This document shows positions 28,462-36,927 of a stretch of 64,000 nucleotides of DNA, piece after piece. The notes under the pieces are model-generated. The model searched no databases, was not told where the DNA came from, and saw nothing but the letters and a program-made list of their open reading frames with translations. How positions within the stretch are numbered: the stretch's first letter is position 1; every line of letters starts with the position of its first letter. Where the stretch lies: assembly GCA_938743325.2 (NCBI GenBank), contig OW568875.1:434001-498000 (forward strand), in the 5' to 3' direction. Source of the stretch: Pycnococcus provasolii. Lineage: Eukaryota > Chlorophyta > Pseudoscourfieldiophyceae > Pseudoscourfieldiales > Pycnococcaceae. A program made the position numbers and the translations under genes.

Positions 28462-31245
28462 TCATGCTTCACGCGCTTGTTCTAAGACGATGAAGCGGCA
28501 GACCGGGCATTTAATATCTCCGCTCGCCTGGCGTGCGAGTTTGGTCATGCAGCGCGAGTGCAGCGCATGCCCACACTCCAGCGGGACAACGCTCTCTGTG
28601 CTCTCGAACAGGTTATCCTGACAGATTGGACAGGCGCTGTCGAGCGTGTTCTGTACCTGGCACTTGTGCGTCTCGCGCAGACTCATGTGAAAGCATGCAT
28701 TGCAGCGCATGCAGTGCCAGTAGTCAATGCCAAGTCCCTTGCCACGACGGCAGATGTTGCAGTACGGGCAGTGGTAGATGTGCTCAGATTTCTCGTTCGG
28801 TGCCGTCGGATCCCACGCTGCCGATCCCGCGGCAGGTGAGGCGTCGTCGTCGAAAACTTTGCAGATGGAGCAGTAGTAGCTTGCCATCTGCGTGTGGCAC
28901 GACTGACAGTTCTGGGCAACGGGTTGACGTTCGCCGCATGTAAGACACACCATCTTGCGCACGGCAATCGCCTCCATCTTGCTAGGAAAGCAAGGGCGAC
29001 TGATATTGTCGTCGTGGCATCGCTTGCATACCACCTCCGCTCCATCCTTCCCGCAGCACTCGACGACGAGGCTGCACCCGCGCACGTAGTGCTCGCAGCC
29101 GAGCCGACCGTCCGCACGCCTTCCCCATCCTCCCGGCGTCTCGCTGGCGATGCCCTTGCGAACAACCGCCGTCGATGGTGTCGGAGCCGGGGCAGCACCT
29201 TCCAGCTTTTTGGGACTGCCTTCGGACTTGTCCTTGCTCGCGCTCAACCACTCTTCGAATCGCGTCGAGTGGCTTACTCTCCTCCAGCTCGCGATCATCT
29301 CGCGCAGCTCGCGGTCGCCGCATTTGGTACCCACGAGTGTCAGCATTGTCTTCAGCACATCGGCGGACGTCGTGCCGATGATCTTTCCCACGAGCTTAAC
29401 CTGCTCGTCGGTAGTGAAGTGCTTCGTGAAGAGCGGCCAGATGCGCTGCTCCTCGCTTCGTACGTGTATGCTCAAGCTTGCGTGGATTGCACTGCACAGC
29501 GTCTTGATGTGCAGAGCGCGTGTGGGGTAGTCGCGTGCAAAGAAGGGGCTCTCCGTTCGATCCGAGGGGCTGTGCGGTGCAGCCTCCTGCGGCGCGTGCA
29601 GAAGCTGCTGGCGGGCTGTCGCATCGGCATCAGCATCAGCCGCCTCCTCTTCATTTGCCACCTCTGCATGTTCCAACTTCACGCCGTCAGGATTCGCTGC
29701 CGCCGCCAAGAAACGCCTAGCCTCGCGCTTCGTCTTCAGGCTGGTGATGGTTGTGGAGAGGTCCTGGAACAGGTTGCTTTCACGCTCGTGATCCGCCTGA
29801 TAGCTCTTGAAGACGTTCCTCAGCAGCTTCTTCGACTCGAGTGCCGGGAAGACAATGTCATCCTCAGCCTTGCTGTGTGCCTCGTAGAAGCTCCTCAGGT
29901 ACTCGAAACGCCCGCTGATGTCACCAAGCGCGGCGTCCCATTTGCACAGCCATTCCTCGTCTCCGTCCAATTGCGGTCCGGCAAACCTTCTCACCTGCGG
30001 CGGTGACGACGCCGTCTCCCCGCCGCCGCCAGCTTGCGCGTGTGAGAGAGCGTGCTCGCGTCCAAGCATCACGAGGCGGCTCGCGCTCTCTGACAGGCTA
30101 TCAAGTTCGCGCAGAATCGCCTTGTGAATGTCAAAAATGTGGTCAATCGCCGTCTCCGAGATTTCCTGCTTTGTTGTTGTCGTGCCGTTTGCCGCCTCCG
30201 TCGTAGATGGCTCTTCCGAATTTGCCCGCTTCGCCGTGCGTGCTCGCTTCGCCGAGCGCGTTGACTCGTCATCGTCTGAGGCGGTGGTCGTTGTCGCTGC
30301 TGCTTGAGGAGGAGAAGAAGAAGGAGGAGGAGCAGGAGGAGCAGGAGTGGGAGAAGAAGGGGAAGGGGAAGGCTGCTGCTGCTGCTGCTGCTCAAGGGCA
30401 GGTTCGCGGTGTTCCTCCTGCCAGCGGCTGAGAAGTGCCCGAAGTGGGTCATCTGGCGGAACGGCACACGACACGGTGGCAACAAGCGAACTCATGTTGT
30501 GCTTCGAGAGGTGCTCCGCCAGCCACGGCAGAACCTGTTCAAGCATGCGCAGGTGCATCGAGCTGAGTGTCTTCCAAACGAGCTTGCACTGGTTCGCGTG
30601 CGAGCACGTGCGTGCAAGCTTGGGCAGGATGTCGCGCTCTTCCTCTTCCATGTGTCCAATGATGTGGTTGGCGGCACCCATCGCGTGCTCTGCGAGCGTG
30701 CGCGTCTTCTCGCAGGGTAGTGCGCCGTTTCGGCGCAGGTCTCCGTGAAGTTCGCGAAGCATGGTACCAACAATGTGCCACTGCTCCTCCTCACTTCCGT
30801 CGTGGTGGTGCGGGTTGTGTTCCTCGGGAGGTTGTTGTTGTTGTTGTTGTTGCTGTTGTTGTTGTTGCTGAGGCTGTTTATGCTGCGTTCGTTGCTTCTG
30901 TTGTCGTTGGTTTGTCTCTTGCTGTTCTTGGTTCAGCTGTTCGACGTATATGCCTGCATCTTCGCCCACGCTGTGCGTGAGTAGCAGCGCCTCGAGGAAC
31001 TGGAATTGCGCGGACAGACGTTCGAGTCTCGCGGCGACTTCACGGGTGATCACTGTATTGCAGTTAAGCGTGGACGGTTGATGTTGAGGACTTCTTACCG
31101 CGAGGTCCAACTGGGACGCGGACGACGCGAACGTCCTTAAACCCGCGGCGATCGCGCGGTGAACACTGGACAAGCCGTATATCGGAGATATGGGCTCACT
31201 GCTACTGGTTTGCATGCTCATAGGCGCCGCATCCTCCAACGCCAT
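28462..31245 (-). CDS. BTS: BRUTUS-like hemerythrin/CHY/RING E3 ligase
   Basis: Protein of 927 residues. Three hemerythrin-type regions with His/Glu iron ligands lie at about 25-255 (HSVGEDAG, HIIGHMEEEERDILPKL), 355-520 (IDHIFDIHKAIL, HSKAEDDIVFPAL) and 565-655 (HVRSEEQRIWPLF). They are followed by a CHY zinc finger (LGCEHYVRGCSLVVECC...VCKRCHDD), a CTCHY-type finger (CLTCGERQPVAQNCQSCHTQM onward) and a C-terminal RING (CPICQDNLFESTE, CGHALHSRC, IKCPVCRF). This is the order in plant BRUTUS/BTSL and rice HRZ, iron-sensing E3 ligases that degrade bHLH regulators of iron uptake. A Gln-rich run and a Ser/Pro linker separate the hemerythrin units. No rubredoxin-like extension is seen after the RING. 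Confidence 0.92.
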   Translation of the reverse strand: MALEDAAPMSMQTSSSEPISPIYGLSSVHRAIAAGLRTFASSASQLDLAVRSPQHQPSTLNCNTVITREVAARLERLSAQFQFLEALLLTHSVGEDAGIYVEQLNQEQQETNQRQQKQRTQHKQPQQQQQQQQQQQQQPPEEHNPHHHDGSEEEQWHIVGTMLRELHGDLRRNGALPCEKTRTLAEHAMGAANHIIGHMEEEERDILPKLARTCSHANQCKLVWKTLSSMHLRMLEQVLPWLAEHLSKHNMSSLVATVSCAVPPDDPLRALLSRWQEEHREPALEQQQQQQPSPSPSSPTPAPPAPPPSSSPPQAAATTTTASDDDESTRSAKRARTAKRANSEEPSTTEAANGTTTTKQEISETAIDHIFDIHKAILRELDSLSESASRLVMLGREHALSHAQAGGGGETASSPPQVRRFAGPQLDGDEEWLCKWDAALGDISGRFEYLRSFYEAHSKAEDDIVFPALESKKLLRNVFKSYQADHERESNLFQDLSTTITSLKTKREARRFLAAAANPDGVKLEHAEVANEEEAADADADATARQQLLHAPQEAAPHSPSDRTESPFFARDYPTRALHIKTLCSAIHASLSIHVRSEEQRIWPLFTKHFTTDEQVKLVGKIIGTTSADVLKTMLTLVGTKCGDRELREMIASWRRVSHSTRFEEWLSASKDKSEGSPKKLEGAAPAPTPSTAVVRKGIASETPGGWGRRADGRLGCEHYVRGCSLVVECCGKDGAEVVCKRCHDDNISRPCFPSKMEAIAVRKMVCLTCGERQPVAQNCQSCHTQMASYYCSICKVFDDDASPAAGSAAWDPTAPNEKSEHIYHCPYCNICRRGKGLGIDYWHCMRCNACFHMSLRETHKCQVQNTLDSACPICQDNLFESTESVVPLECGHALHSRCMTKLARQASGDIKCPVCRFIVLEQAREA

Positions 31246-31924
31246 GCTGGAAATATGAGGGACAGGGGGGGGGACGCCCCTGGGGGGAACAGGAACAGGG
31301 GGCCCCCCCCGAAGCAGATGGAGATGGGTTTTCTTTCCTCACGTGGCCCCTCCTAGGAGGCTTGTGGTGGTTTGTTTGGGAAAAGGGGAGGGACCCGTGG
31401 TGAGGTCCCGTGGTGTCTCTGCCCGGGGCGGCACATGTGGGGTCCCACAGTGGCCAGTGCACTGGGCAGAAATTCAGCTTGCTTCCTCATCACGTGATCA
31501 GAACTGCATCAGAACGTTTCCATTTTTAACCTGAAACTATCCTGTTCTGTAGTTCGGGTTTTCGGGGATTCTTCTTATGGGTTTCATAGAGAGGGGGATA
31601 ATGGCGGAATCATCACAGTGGTAGTGGTGCAAGACCAACACCGGGTCCCCAGAATAACGGGAAAATTACTACCGAAAATTTACTGGTGCATTTACTGGTG
31701 CAGACTAAATTCACGGTACAAGAGTTGGGTTTTTCTGGGAAGCACGACCTGAGTGCCCGTACTCTCGTACCGGTTTGGGTGAAGGGCCGACCTATCGCCC
31801 CGTTGTTCCCCGCCGACCTAACGCCCCGTTGTGGAGGGTTCAGGGTTCCTCCTGGAGGCGGCGAAAAAACGATCGTCTTAAGCAAGGCCATCTCAGATCA
31901 TCGCCATCACCACCGCGGCGGTCA

Positions 31925-32225
31925 GGCCAGCCTTAAGGCGCGGCCAGCAGGACGAGCAGCAGCAGCAGGGCAGCAGGAGCAACTGCAGGGACGCAGTGTC
32001 AAGGCCAGCCTTAAGGCGCGGCCAGCAGGACGAGCAGCAGCAGCAGGGCAGCAGGGTCAAGGCCAGCCTTAAGGCGCGGCCAGCAGGACGAGCAGCAGCA
32101 GCAGGGCAGCAGGGTCAAGGCCAGCCTTAAGGCGCGGCCAGCAGGACGAGCAGCAGCAGCAGGGCAGCAGGGTCAAGGCCAGCCTTAAGGCGCGGCCAGC
32201 AGGACGAGCAGCAGCAGGGCAGGAT
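31925..32225. repeat. 58-bp minisatellite inside the MULE
   Basis: Five units beginning GGCCAGCCTTAAGGCGCGGC at 31925, 32003, 32061, 32119 and 32177. The first spacing is 78 bp and the others 58 bp. Each contains a CAG-rich end (GAGCAGCAGCAG). Confidence 0.93.
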
Positions 32226-32814
32226 GGCAGGGTTCCCATGTCACGGGCTACGCGCCCTTAGCACGGTGCTCGCGTCGGCGGATACGCACGCCGCCCTAGA
32301 GAAGAAAGCGGGAAGCCTGATGGTCAGCCTCACGGGAAGGCGAGACGCGAAACGCCTTCAAGCGATCGTCGCAAACTTGTACGTCAGAGATGGCGTCGTC
32401 TACGCCCGCTCTGACGTACAAGTTCATGAGCAACTCGTCGTGCCTAAGGAGGTGTCGTTGTTCGTTGTGTGTATGGCTGCTGTAACTATCACAGTAAACA
32501 CACTTAAAAAGACGACACACACGAAACACAACGCCCTGTTCAGCTCCCAGGCCGTTGTGCAACTCCTTGCCAAGCACGGCTTCTACGCCGGCGTGAAGAA
32601 GTCCGGCAATCTTGGCGTAGAGCAAGTCTCCCCCCTCATAGATGCTTTCCAAGACAGAATCGACGACTTGCTCGACGCCACAGTTGTGGCGCACAAGGCG
32701 TTGCCCACTGGCAATGACGTGTGTGCCCAAGTTAAGGCCGTCTATGACGTGCTCACTAGCATTGGTTGGCGTGATTTGCCTACCAATGTTTCACAGGGTT
32801 CAGGTGTGGGATGA
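32224..32814 (+). CDS. Unrecognised ORF carried by the MULE
   Basis: Open frame of 196 codons starting with ATG 32224, directly after the minisatellite. The product is not recognised. It holds LTGRRDAKRLQAIVANLYV and VQLLAKHGFYAGVKKSGNLG, which look like ordinary globular protein. Positions 32452-32550 could be an in-frame 99-nt intron (GTGTCG donor, TCCCAG acceptor) that would join VVPKE to AVVQLLAKHG and remove a low-quality stretch. It may be a captured host gene fragment or an accessory transposon gene. Confidence 0.4.
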   Translation: MAGFPCHGLRALSTVLASADTHAALEKKAGSLMVSLTGRRDAKRLQAIVANLYVRDGVVYARSDVQVHEQLVVPKEVSLFVVCMAAVTITVNTLKKTTHTKHNALFSSQAVVQLLAKHGFYAGVKKSGNLGVEQVSPLIDAFQDRIDDLLDATVVAHKALPTGNDVCAQVKAVYDVLTSIGWRDLPTNVSQGSGVG

Positions 32815-33382
32815 CGACATGTTGTCCTTGTACAAGGGACAAGCACACAGGGATGGTGGTGCTGACACATAGTTTTTTGCACGTACGGCATCGTGGTTTA
32901 GTATAATAGTTCATCTGGCCGCAGGATCCCCACACACAACCAAAGAAGGGTTGCGGCTCGGTGCCGTCCCTTAGGCGGCCGCAACGCCACTGCTCGGAGT
33001 CCCTTGCGGCTTTGGCGGCGTCCCTTGCGGCGGCGGCGGCTTTGGCGGCGACGGCGGCGGCCTCGGCCTCGGCCTTGCCGGCGACGAGGAGTCCGGTCAC
33101 GGACTCCCCCACCTTAGCCTTGTGCGGTATACGGAACGGTTTCTCCTGCACCTCCGACGACTTGCGTTGCTCGGCGTTGCTTGCCGAGTCGTCGGAGCCA
33201 GGGCTCGAGCTCCGACACCGGTCCTTGCCCTTCATCTGTTCCTGCTGGTGATGGCGATGGCGGAGATGGCCTTGCTTGAGGCTGTCGTTTTTTCGCCGCC
33301 TCCAGGAGGAACCCTGAACCCTCCACAACGGGGCGTTAGGTCGGCGGGGAACAACGGGGCGATAGGTCGGCCCTTCACCCAA
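32780..33382 (-). CDS. MULE-borne ORF with RanBP2-type zinc-finger-like motif
   Basis: Open frame of 200 codons on the minus strand, starting inside the right inverted repeat. After a basic Ser-rich part and an Ala/Lys helix (GKAEAEAAAVAAKAAAAARD) it has WRCGRLRDGTEPQPFFGC and then CGQMNYYTKPRCRTCKKLC. The spacing C-x3-N-x6-C-x2-C fits RanBP2-type zinc fingers. It could be a captured gene or a DNA/RNA-binding accessory protein. It overlaps the tail of the plus-strand ORF by 35 bp. Confidence 0.4.
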   Translation of the reverse strand: MGEGPTYRPVVPRRPNAPLWRVQGSSWRRRKNDSLKQGHLRHRHHQQEQMKGKDRCRSSSPGSDDSASNAEQRKSSEVQEKPFRIPHKAKVGESVTGLLVAGKAEAEAAAVAAKAAAAARDAAKAARDSEQWRCGRLRDGTEPQPFFGCVWGSCGQMNYYTKPRCRTCKKLCVSTTIPVCLSLVQGQHVVIPHLNPVKHW

Positions 33383-33596
33383 ACCGGTACGAGAGTACGG
33401 GCACTCAGGTCGTGCTTCCCAGAAAAACCCAACTCTTGTACCGTGAATTTAGTCTGCACCAGTAAATGCACCAGTAAATTTTCGGTAGTAATTTTCCCGT
33501 TATTCTGGGGACCCGGTGTTGGTCTTGCACCACTACCACTGTGATGATTCCGCCATTATCCCCCTCTCGGTTTCATATGGGTTTTCGGGGATTACT

Positions 33597-33660
33597 GTAG
33601 GGTTAGGGTTTTAGGGGATTCGGGTTCAGGTTTTCGGGGATTCGGGTTAGGGCTACGGGT
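33597..33660. repeat. TTAGGG/TTCGGG cluster upstream of the SET gene
   Basis: GGGTTAGGGTTTTAGGGG followed by several ATTCGGG/TTCAGG/TTTTCGGGG units, 130-190 bp upstream of the ATG at 33786. Confidence 0.7.
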
Positions 33661-33785
33661 CCTCTTTTTTTTGGTTTTGGTTTTGGGGTTTTCTTCTTCT
33701 CGCTTGCTTCTCAGAACCTCTTCTCAGAAGTCAAGGTTGGTTTGCGACTCAAGTTGGTCATCACAGTTTATCACTAATTTTAATC

Positions 33786-35156
33786 ATGGCGGCGGCGTCC
33801 CTTGCACCCTCTGCTGCCTCTGCCTCTGCCTCTGCCAATGCATCTGCGTCTGCGTCTGCGTCATCATCCTCATCGTCGTCGCCGGCGTCTTCCCTTCTGG
33901 CTTGGCTGATTCATAACGGCGCGTCCACCTGCGTCAAGGCGGCGGGCATACACTCTGACTTCGATGATGGGGCGTCGTCATCAGCGCCTCTGCTGTGCGT
34001 GTCAGCCTCGTCGCACCTCGTGCTCGCAGCGAAATCACACGGACTCGAGAAAGATACTGTCGTTGCGACAGTGCCGCGCCAACTCATACTCACCGCGCAA
34101 GCCACGTACGCAGCTCCCCTCATCGCGTCGGCGTGCGCGTCGACGGCGTCGGCGGAACTGACGTCGTGGGTCACGCAACTTGCAATGGCTGTGGCGGCGG
34201 AACGAGCGATTGGAGACAAGTCGTTCTGGAAGCCGTATCTTGACACCGTTCCTCGACGCGCGGATGTGCCGTACTTCTGGACACATAGGCAAAGAAGAAG
34301 ACTGCAAGGAACAGAAGCTGAGGCCATGACGCTGTCGGCAGAGGCAAGGGCGAAGCACGAGTGGAACGCGTGCGTCGCACCCGCATTCAAGCAAGACGAG
34401 CGGCTCTCCAGGGTGACATACGAAGACTATCTCGACGCCAGGAGCACCGTCACAAGCCGGGCATTCGACATCGGTGGCGAAGAGTGCGCGGGAATGGTGC
34501 CACTCTTCGACCTGTTCAACCACGTCTCGGCGGACGAGAACGTGAACGTGGGAACCGACCGCGACGGCGCGATGCAGCTGATTTGCGTGCGTGCGGCAGC
34601 GCCCCACGAGCAGATTTTCAATACGTACGGACGTCTCGGCAATGCGCACTTGCTTGCACACTACGGATTTGTCGACGCGCGCAATCCCGTCGCGGACAGT
34701 GCGCGTCTGCCGTCGTCGCTCGTGCGCGCCGCGGCCGCCGCCCAGGGCGTCGCTGGTGCGAAGATTGCCCAGGTGATGCGTGATGTCGACTGCCCGGATC
34801 ATTTCGCCGTCGCCGCGGATGGCACGCCTGATCAAATGCTGCTCGAGGCAATCAGTCGCATGCATGATACCGTGGCACCGCCACGCGCCGAGCTCCTCGC
34901 TCCCTTGCCCGCCCGCACGCTCGCAAGTGCGTTGAGCAAGCGCATTGCTGAGTTTGGTGATGACGTTGAGGCTGACGACGGTGGCAGTGGCGACGAAAAT
35001 GACAAGAGCAGGGTCGGCGCTGCATCATGCGTGCGTGACGCCGAGCTTGGGGCACTGCGTGCGTGCCACTCGAACGCTGAACAACTTGCGGCAAACTTGC
35101 CAGAGAAGACGCCAGCCAACAATTCCGCTGCCAACGCGCCGTGGGACTTGTTCTAA
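33786..35156 (+). CDS. SET-domain lysine methyltransferase, SETD6/Rubisco-LSMT type
   Basis: Protein of 456 residues. A Ser/Ala-only leader of about 30 residues (SASASANASASASASSSSSS) precedes a split SET domain: LLCVSASSHLVLAAKSHGLEKD and VVATVPRQLILTA (N-SET), a long insert with FWKPYLDTVPRRADVPYFW, then VPLFDLFNHVSADENV and EQIFNTYGRLGNAHLLAHYGFV. The D/NH and NTYG motifs make the S-adenosylmethionine and lysine pockets. A helical C-terminal region fits the Rubisco-LSMT substrate-binding domain. The substrate cannot be told from sequence. The stop lies 25 bp from the convergent RMD5-like gene. Confidence 0.85.
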   Translation: MAAASLAPSAASASASANASASASASSSSSSSPASSLLAWLIHNGASTCVKAAGIHSDFDDGASSSAPLLCVSASSHLVLAAKSHGLEKDTVVATVPRQLILTAQATYAAPLIASACASTASAELTSWVTQLAMAVAAERAIGDKSFWKPYLDTVPRRADVPYFWTHRQRRRLQGTEAEAMTLSAEARAKHEWNACVAPAFKQDERLSRVTYEDYLDARSTVTSRAFDIGGEECAGMVPLFDLFNHVSADENVNVGTDRDGAMQLICVRAAAPHEQIFNTYGRLGNAHLLAHYGFVDARNPVADSARLPSSLVRAAAAAQGVAGAKIAQVMRDVDCPDHFAVAADGTPDQMLLEAISRMHDTVAPPRAELLAPLPARTLASALSKRIAEFGDDVEADDGGSGDENDKSRVGAASCVRDAELGALRACHSNAEQLAANLPEKTPANNSAANAPWDLF

Positions 35157-35181
35157 AATTGTAATGTAAGATTATGTAAGA

Positions 35182-36504
35182 TTACAACACGATTCTCATG
35201 CAGTCACTCATGTTGAACTGCGCCGGACAGTAAGGGCATTTCATCCGGCCATGCGGAGGTCTGCCAAGTCGTCGCACACTTTTCTCGCACAGTGCGTGCC
35301 CGCATGGCAGCAGCGTAGGCTCGTTGTCGGCGCTCGCACGTTCACGCGAGACGGGGCACGTGAATGTGCTCGCGAATGTCTCGCTCACCTCGAGTGCCAC
35401 CGGGAGCGTGGGTCTCGCAGCCCAGCTTTGCCCCGCCGACGCGCCGCCACCGCTTCGTGAAAGCACCGCGGAGAGCTTGTGCAGCGTGGGCATCACCTCC
35501 ATGCCCGCGTGGAAGGTTGTTGCAAGTGGCTCGCGTGTCGGCAGTCCCGCGAGCCGCATCGCGTCCGTTTCCAGCGCGTCGGCGGCTGCGCACCACAGCG
35601 TGTCGCCCGCGAGAGACGCGTACGGCCCGCTGGCCCACGCGCTCGGCGCAACGAGCAGGCTTCCCATGAGCTTCTGCACATCCTTGGTGTGAATCCTCGT
35701 GAAAGCAGCGAGATGCTTTCTTGCGTAAATGATTGCGGAAGGCGCGCCTCCTTCACGCGCCGCTTCCAAAAATGCTAAGCTGTGGACAAGCAGCGTGGCT
35801 GGCCTTAGCGGCTGGTCGCCCGCGCGCACCAGCAGCGGCGGCGGCACGGGGTTTTCTGGCGCGCACGTCGCCTCGGCGGCGGCGGCGATGCGTGCCGACG
35901 GCGACAGGTCTGGCAACTTCGCAAGCTCTTCTGCGTGGCTGTTGATGTACGCGAGCGCGGGCTTGAGGTCGTGATGATTTCTGAGAGCGCGCGCGGCTTG
36001 CAGTGCCTGCTGCACATCTTCGCTTGAGGATGCGGGCATGGTTATGTTGCTTGCGCCGACGTGAGCCTTGAGCGTCGCATGCAAGCCTTCCCTCGCGAGG
36101 TGGTCGGCAATCAGTTCATCAAGCAGCTTGGCGTCGACGGGCGCATCGTTGACGCTCGCTCCGACGAGTTCTTCCGAGGCCTGCGTTTCTTTTTCGATAG
36201 CCTTTCCAAGTTTGCCCACGCACGCGGACAGTTCTTTGAATGCGGTTTTGACGGCGGATGCAGAGGACTGCGCCGCCGAAGCACCACCACCATGTGGCGC
36301 CGACGGGTTCTCCTGAGAAAATGTCTGTGACGACGTCAGGAATGACGACGCAGCTGCGTGGAACACCTTTTGTTTCTTCATGACACGTTCGCACTCCTTG
36401 TTGAGTGATAAAGTGCACGACGTCCACGCGTTGACAGCGACTGGAGGTGCTGGTGGAGGACGGGAAGGCACCGGTTGCCGCTCCTCCTCCATCGCCGCGG
36501 GCAT
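35182..36504 (-). CDS. RMD5: RMD5/GID2 (RMND5)-like subunit of the GID/CTLH E3 ligase
   Basis: Protein of 440 residues. The middle region (LLDELIADHLAREGLHATLK, then VQQALQAARALRNHHDLKPALAYINSH, then LLVHSLAFLEAAREGGAPSAIIYARKHLAAF) reads as LisH-CTLH-CRA helices. The C-terminus is the degenerate RING of RMND5 proteins: FASTFTCPVSRERAS, then EPTLLPCGHALCEKSVRRL, then MKCPYCPAQFNMSDCMRIVL. RMND5/GID2 pairs with MAEA/GID9 as the catalytic core of the GID/CTLH ubiquitin ligase. RING spacing and the KCPYCP end favour RMND5 over MAEA. Start ATG 36504 (MPAAMEEE); a second Met follows four codons later. Confidence 0.85.
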   Translation of the reverse strand: MPAAMEEERQPVPSRPPPAPPVAVNAWTSCTLSLNKECERVMKKQKVFHAAASSFLTSSQTFSQENPSAPHGGGASAAQSSASAVKTAFKELSACVGKLGKAIEKETQASEELVGASVNDAPVDAKLLDELIADHLAREGLHATLKAHVGASNITMPASSSEDVQQALQAARALRNHHDLKPALAYINSHAEELAKLPDLSPSARIAAAAEATCAPENPVPPPLLVRAGDQPLRPATLLVHSLAFLEAAREGGAPSAIIYARKHLAAFTRIHTKDVQKLMGSLLVAPSAWASGPYASLAGDTLWCAAADALETDAMRLAGLPTREPLATTFHAGMEVMPTLHKLSAVLSRSGGGASAGQSWAARPTLPVALEVSETFASTFTCPVSRERASADNEPTLLPCGHALCEKSVRRLGRPPHGRMKCPYCPAQFNMSDCMRIVL

Positions 36505-36927
36505 TTCTTGTTTTTCAGCGCAGAGGTGGTGGTTGTGCGAACGCGTCAGAGAAAAGAACAGCTCGGATCTTCGGAGTTTTCTGATTGGGATTCTGAAGGG
36601 ATTTTGATTTCGGGGTTCGGGCCTGGGAGAGCTGGTTCATCGTGATTTGGGGGTTCGTCTTGTTCGTGCCACCTTTCGTGCCATCACGTTCTTGTTCGTT
36701 TTACCTTATCGTCGTTTGGTAGGTGCGGTTGGTCCCGATCCTTTTTTCTTTGTCTATTTTCTTCGTGTTTTGAGTTGGAGGTGGTTGGATGGTGGGCTGG
36801 TAGTCCTTATGTATCGCATAATAGGTTCGTGACCTGTCACCTGTGGTACAGTACGATAAAAAAAGGAAGGCGGGAAGCATGAGCGATGAGATCGATGAGA
36901 CGACCGGTGCTTGCAGGCAAGTTAAGG
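36505..36927. other. Intergenic region between RMD5 and the TIR-WD40 gene
   Basis: Holds the RMD5 upstream region and the 3' flank of the TIR-WD40 gene (both on the minus strand). No TTAGGG tract, only GGGGTTCGGGCC at about 36612. No gene seen. Confidence 0.5.

Larger units (their letters stand above)
31589..33568. mobile_element. Mutator-like (MULE) non-autonomous DNA transposon
   Basis: A 1,980-bp element. Its left (31589-31912) and right (33246-33568) ends are near-perfect inverted repeats of about 323 bp, starting GAGAGGGGGATAATGGCGGA. It is flanked by an exact 9-bp direct duplication, GGTTTCATA, at 31580-31588 and 33569-33577. Long inverted repeats plus a 9-bp target duplication are the hallmark of the Mutator superfamily, and the terminal GAGA...ATAAT resembles known Mu ends. 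No transposase is visible inside, so it would depend on one elsewhere. It lies in the divergent interval between the BRUTUS-like gene and the SET gene. The near-perfect ends and intact duplication indicate recent insertion. Confidence 0.88.
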
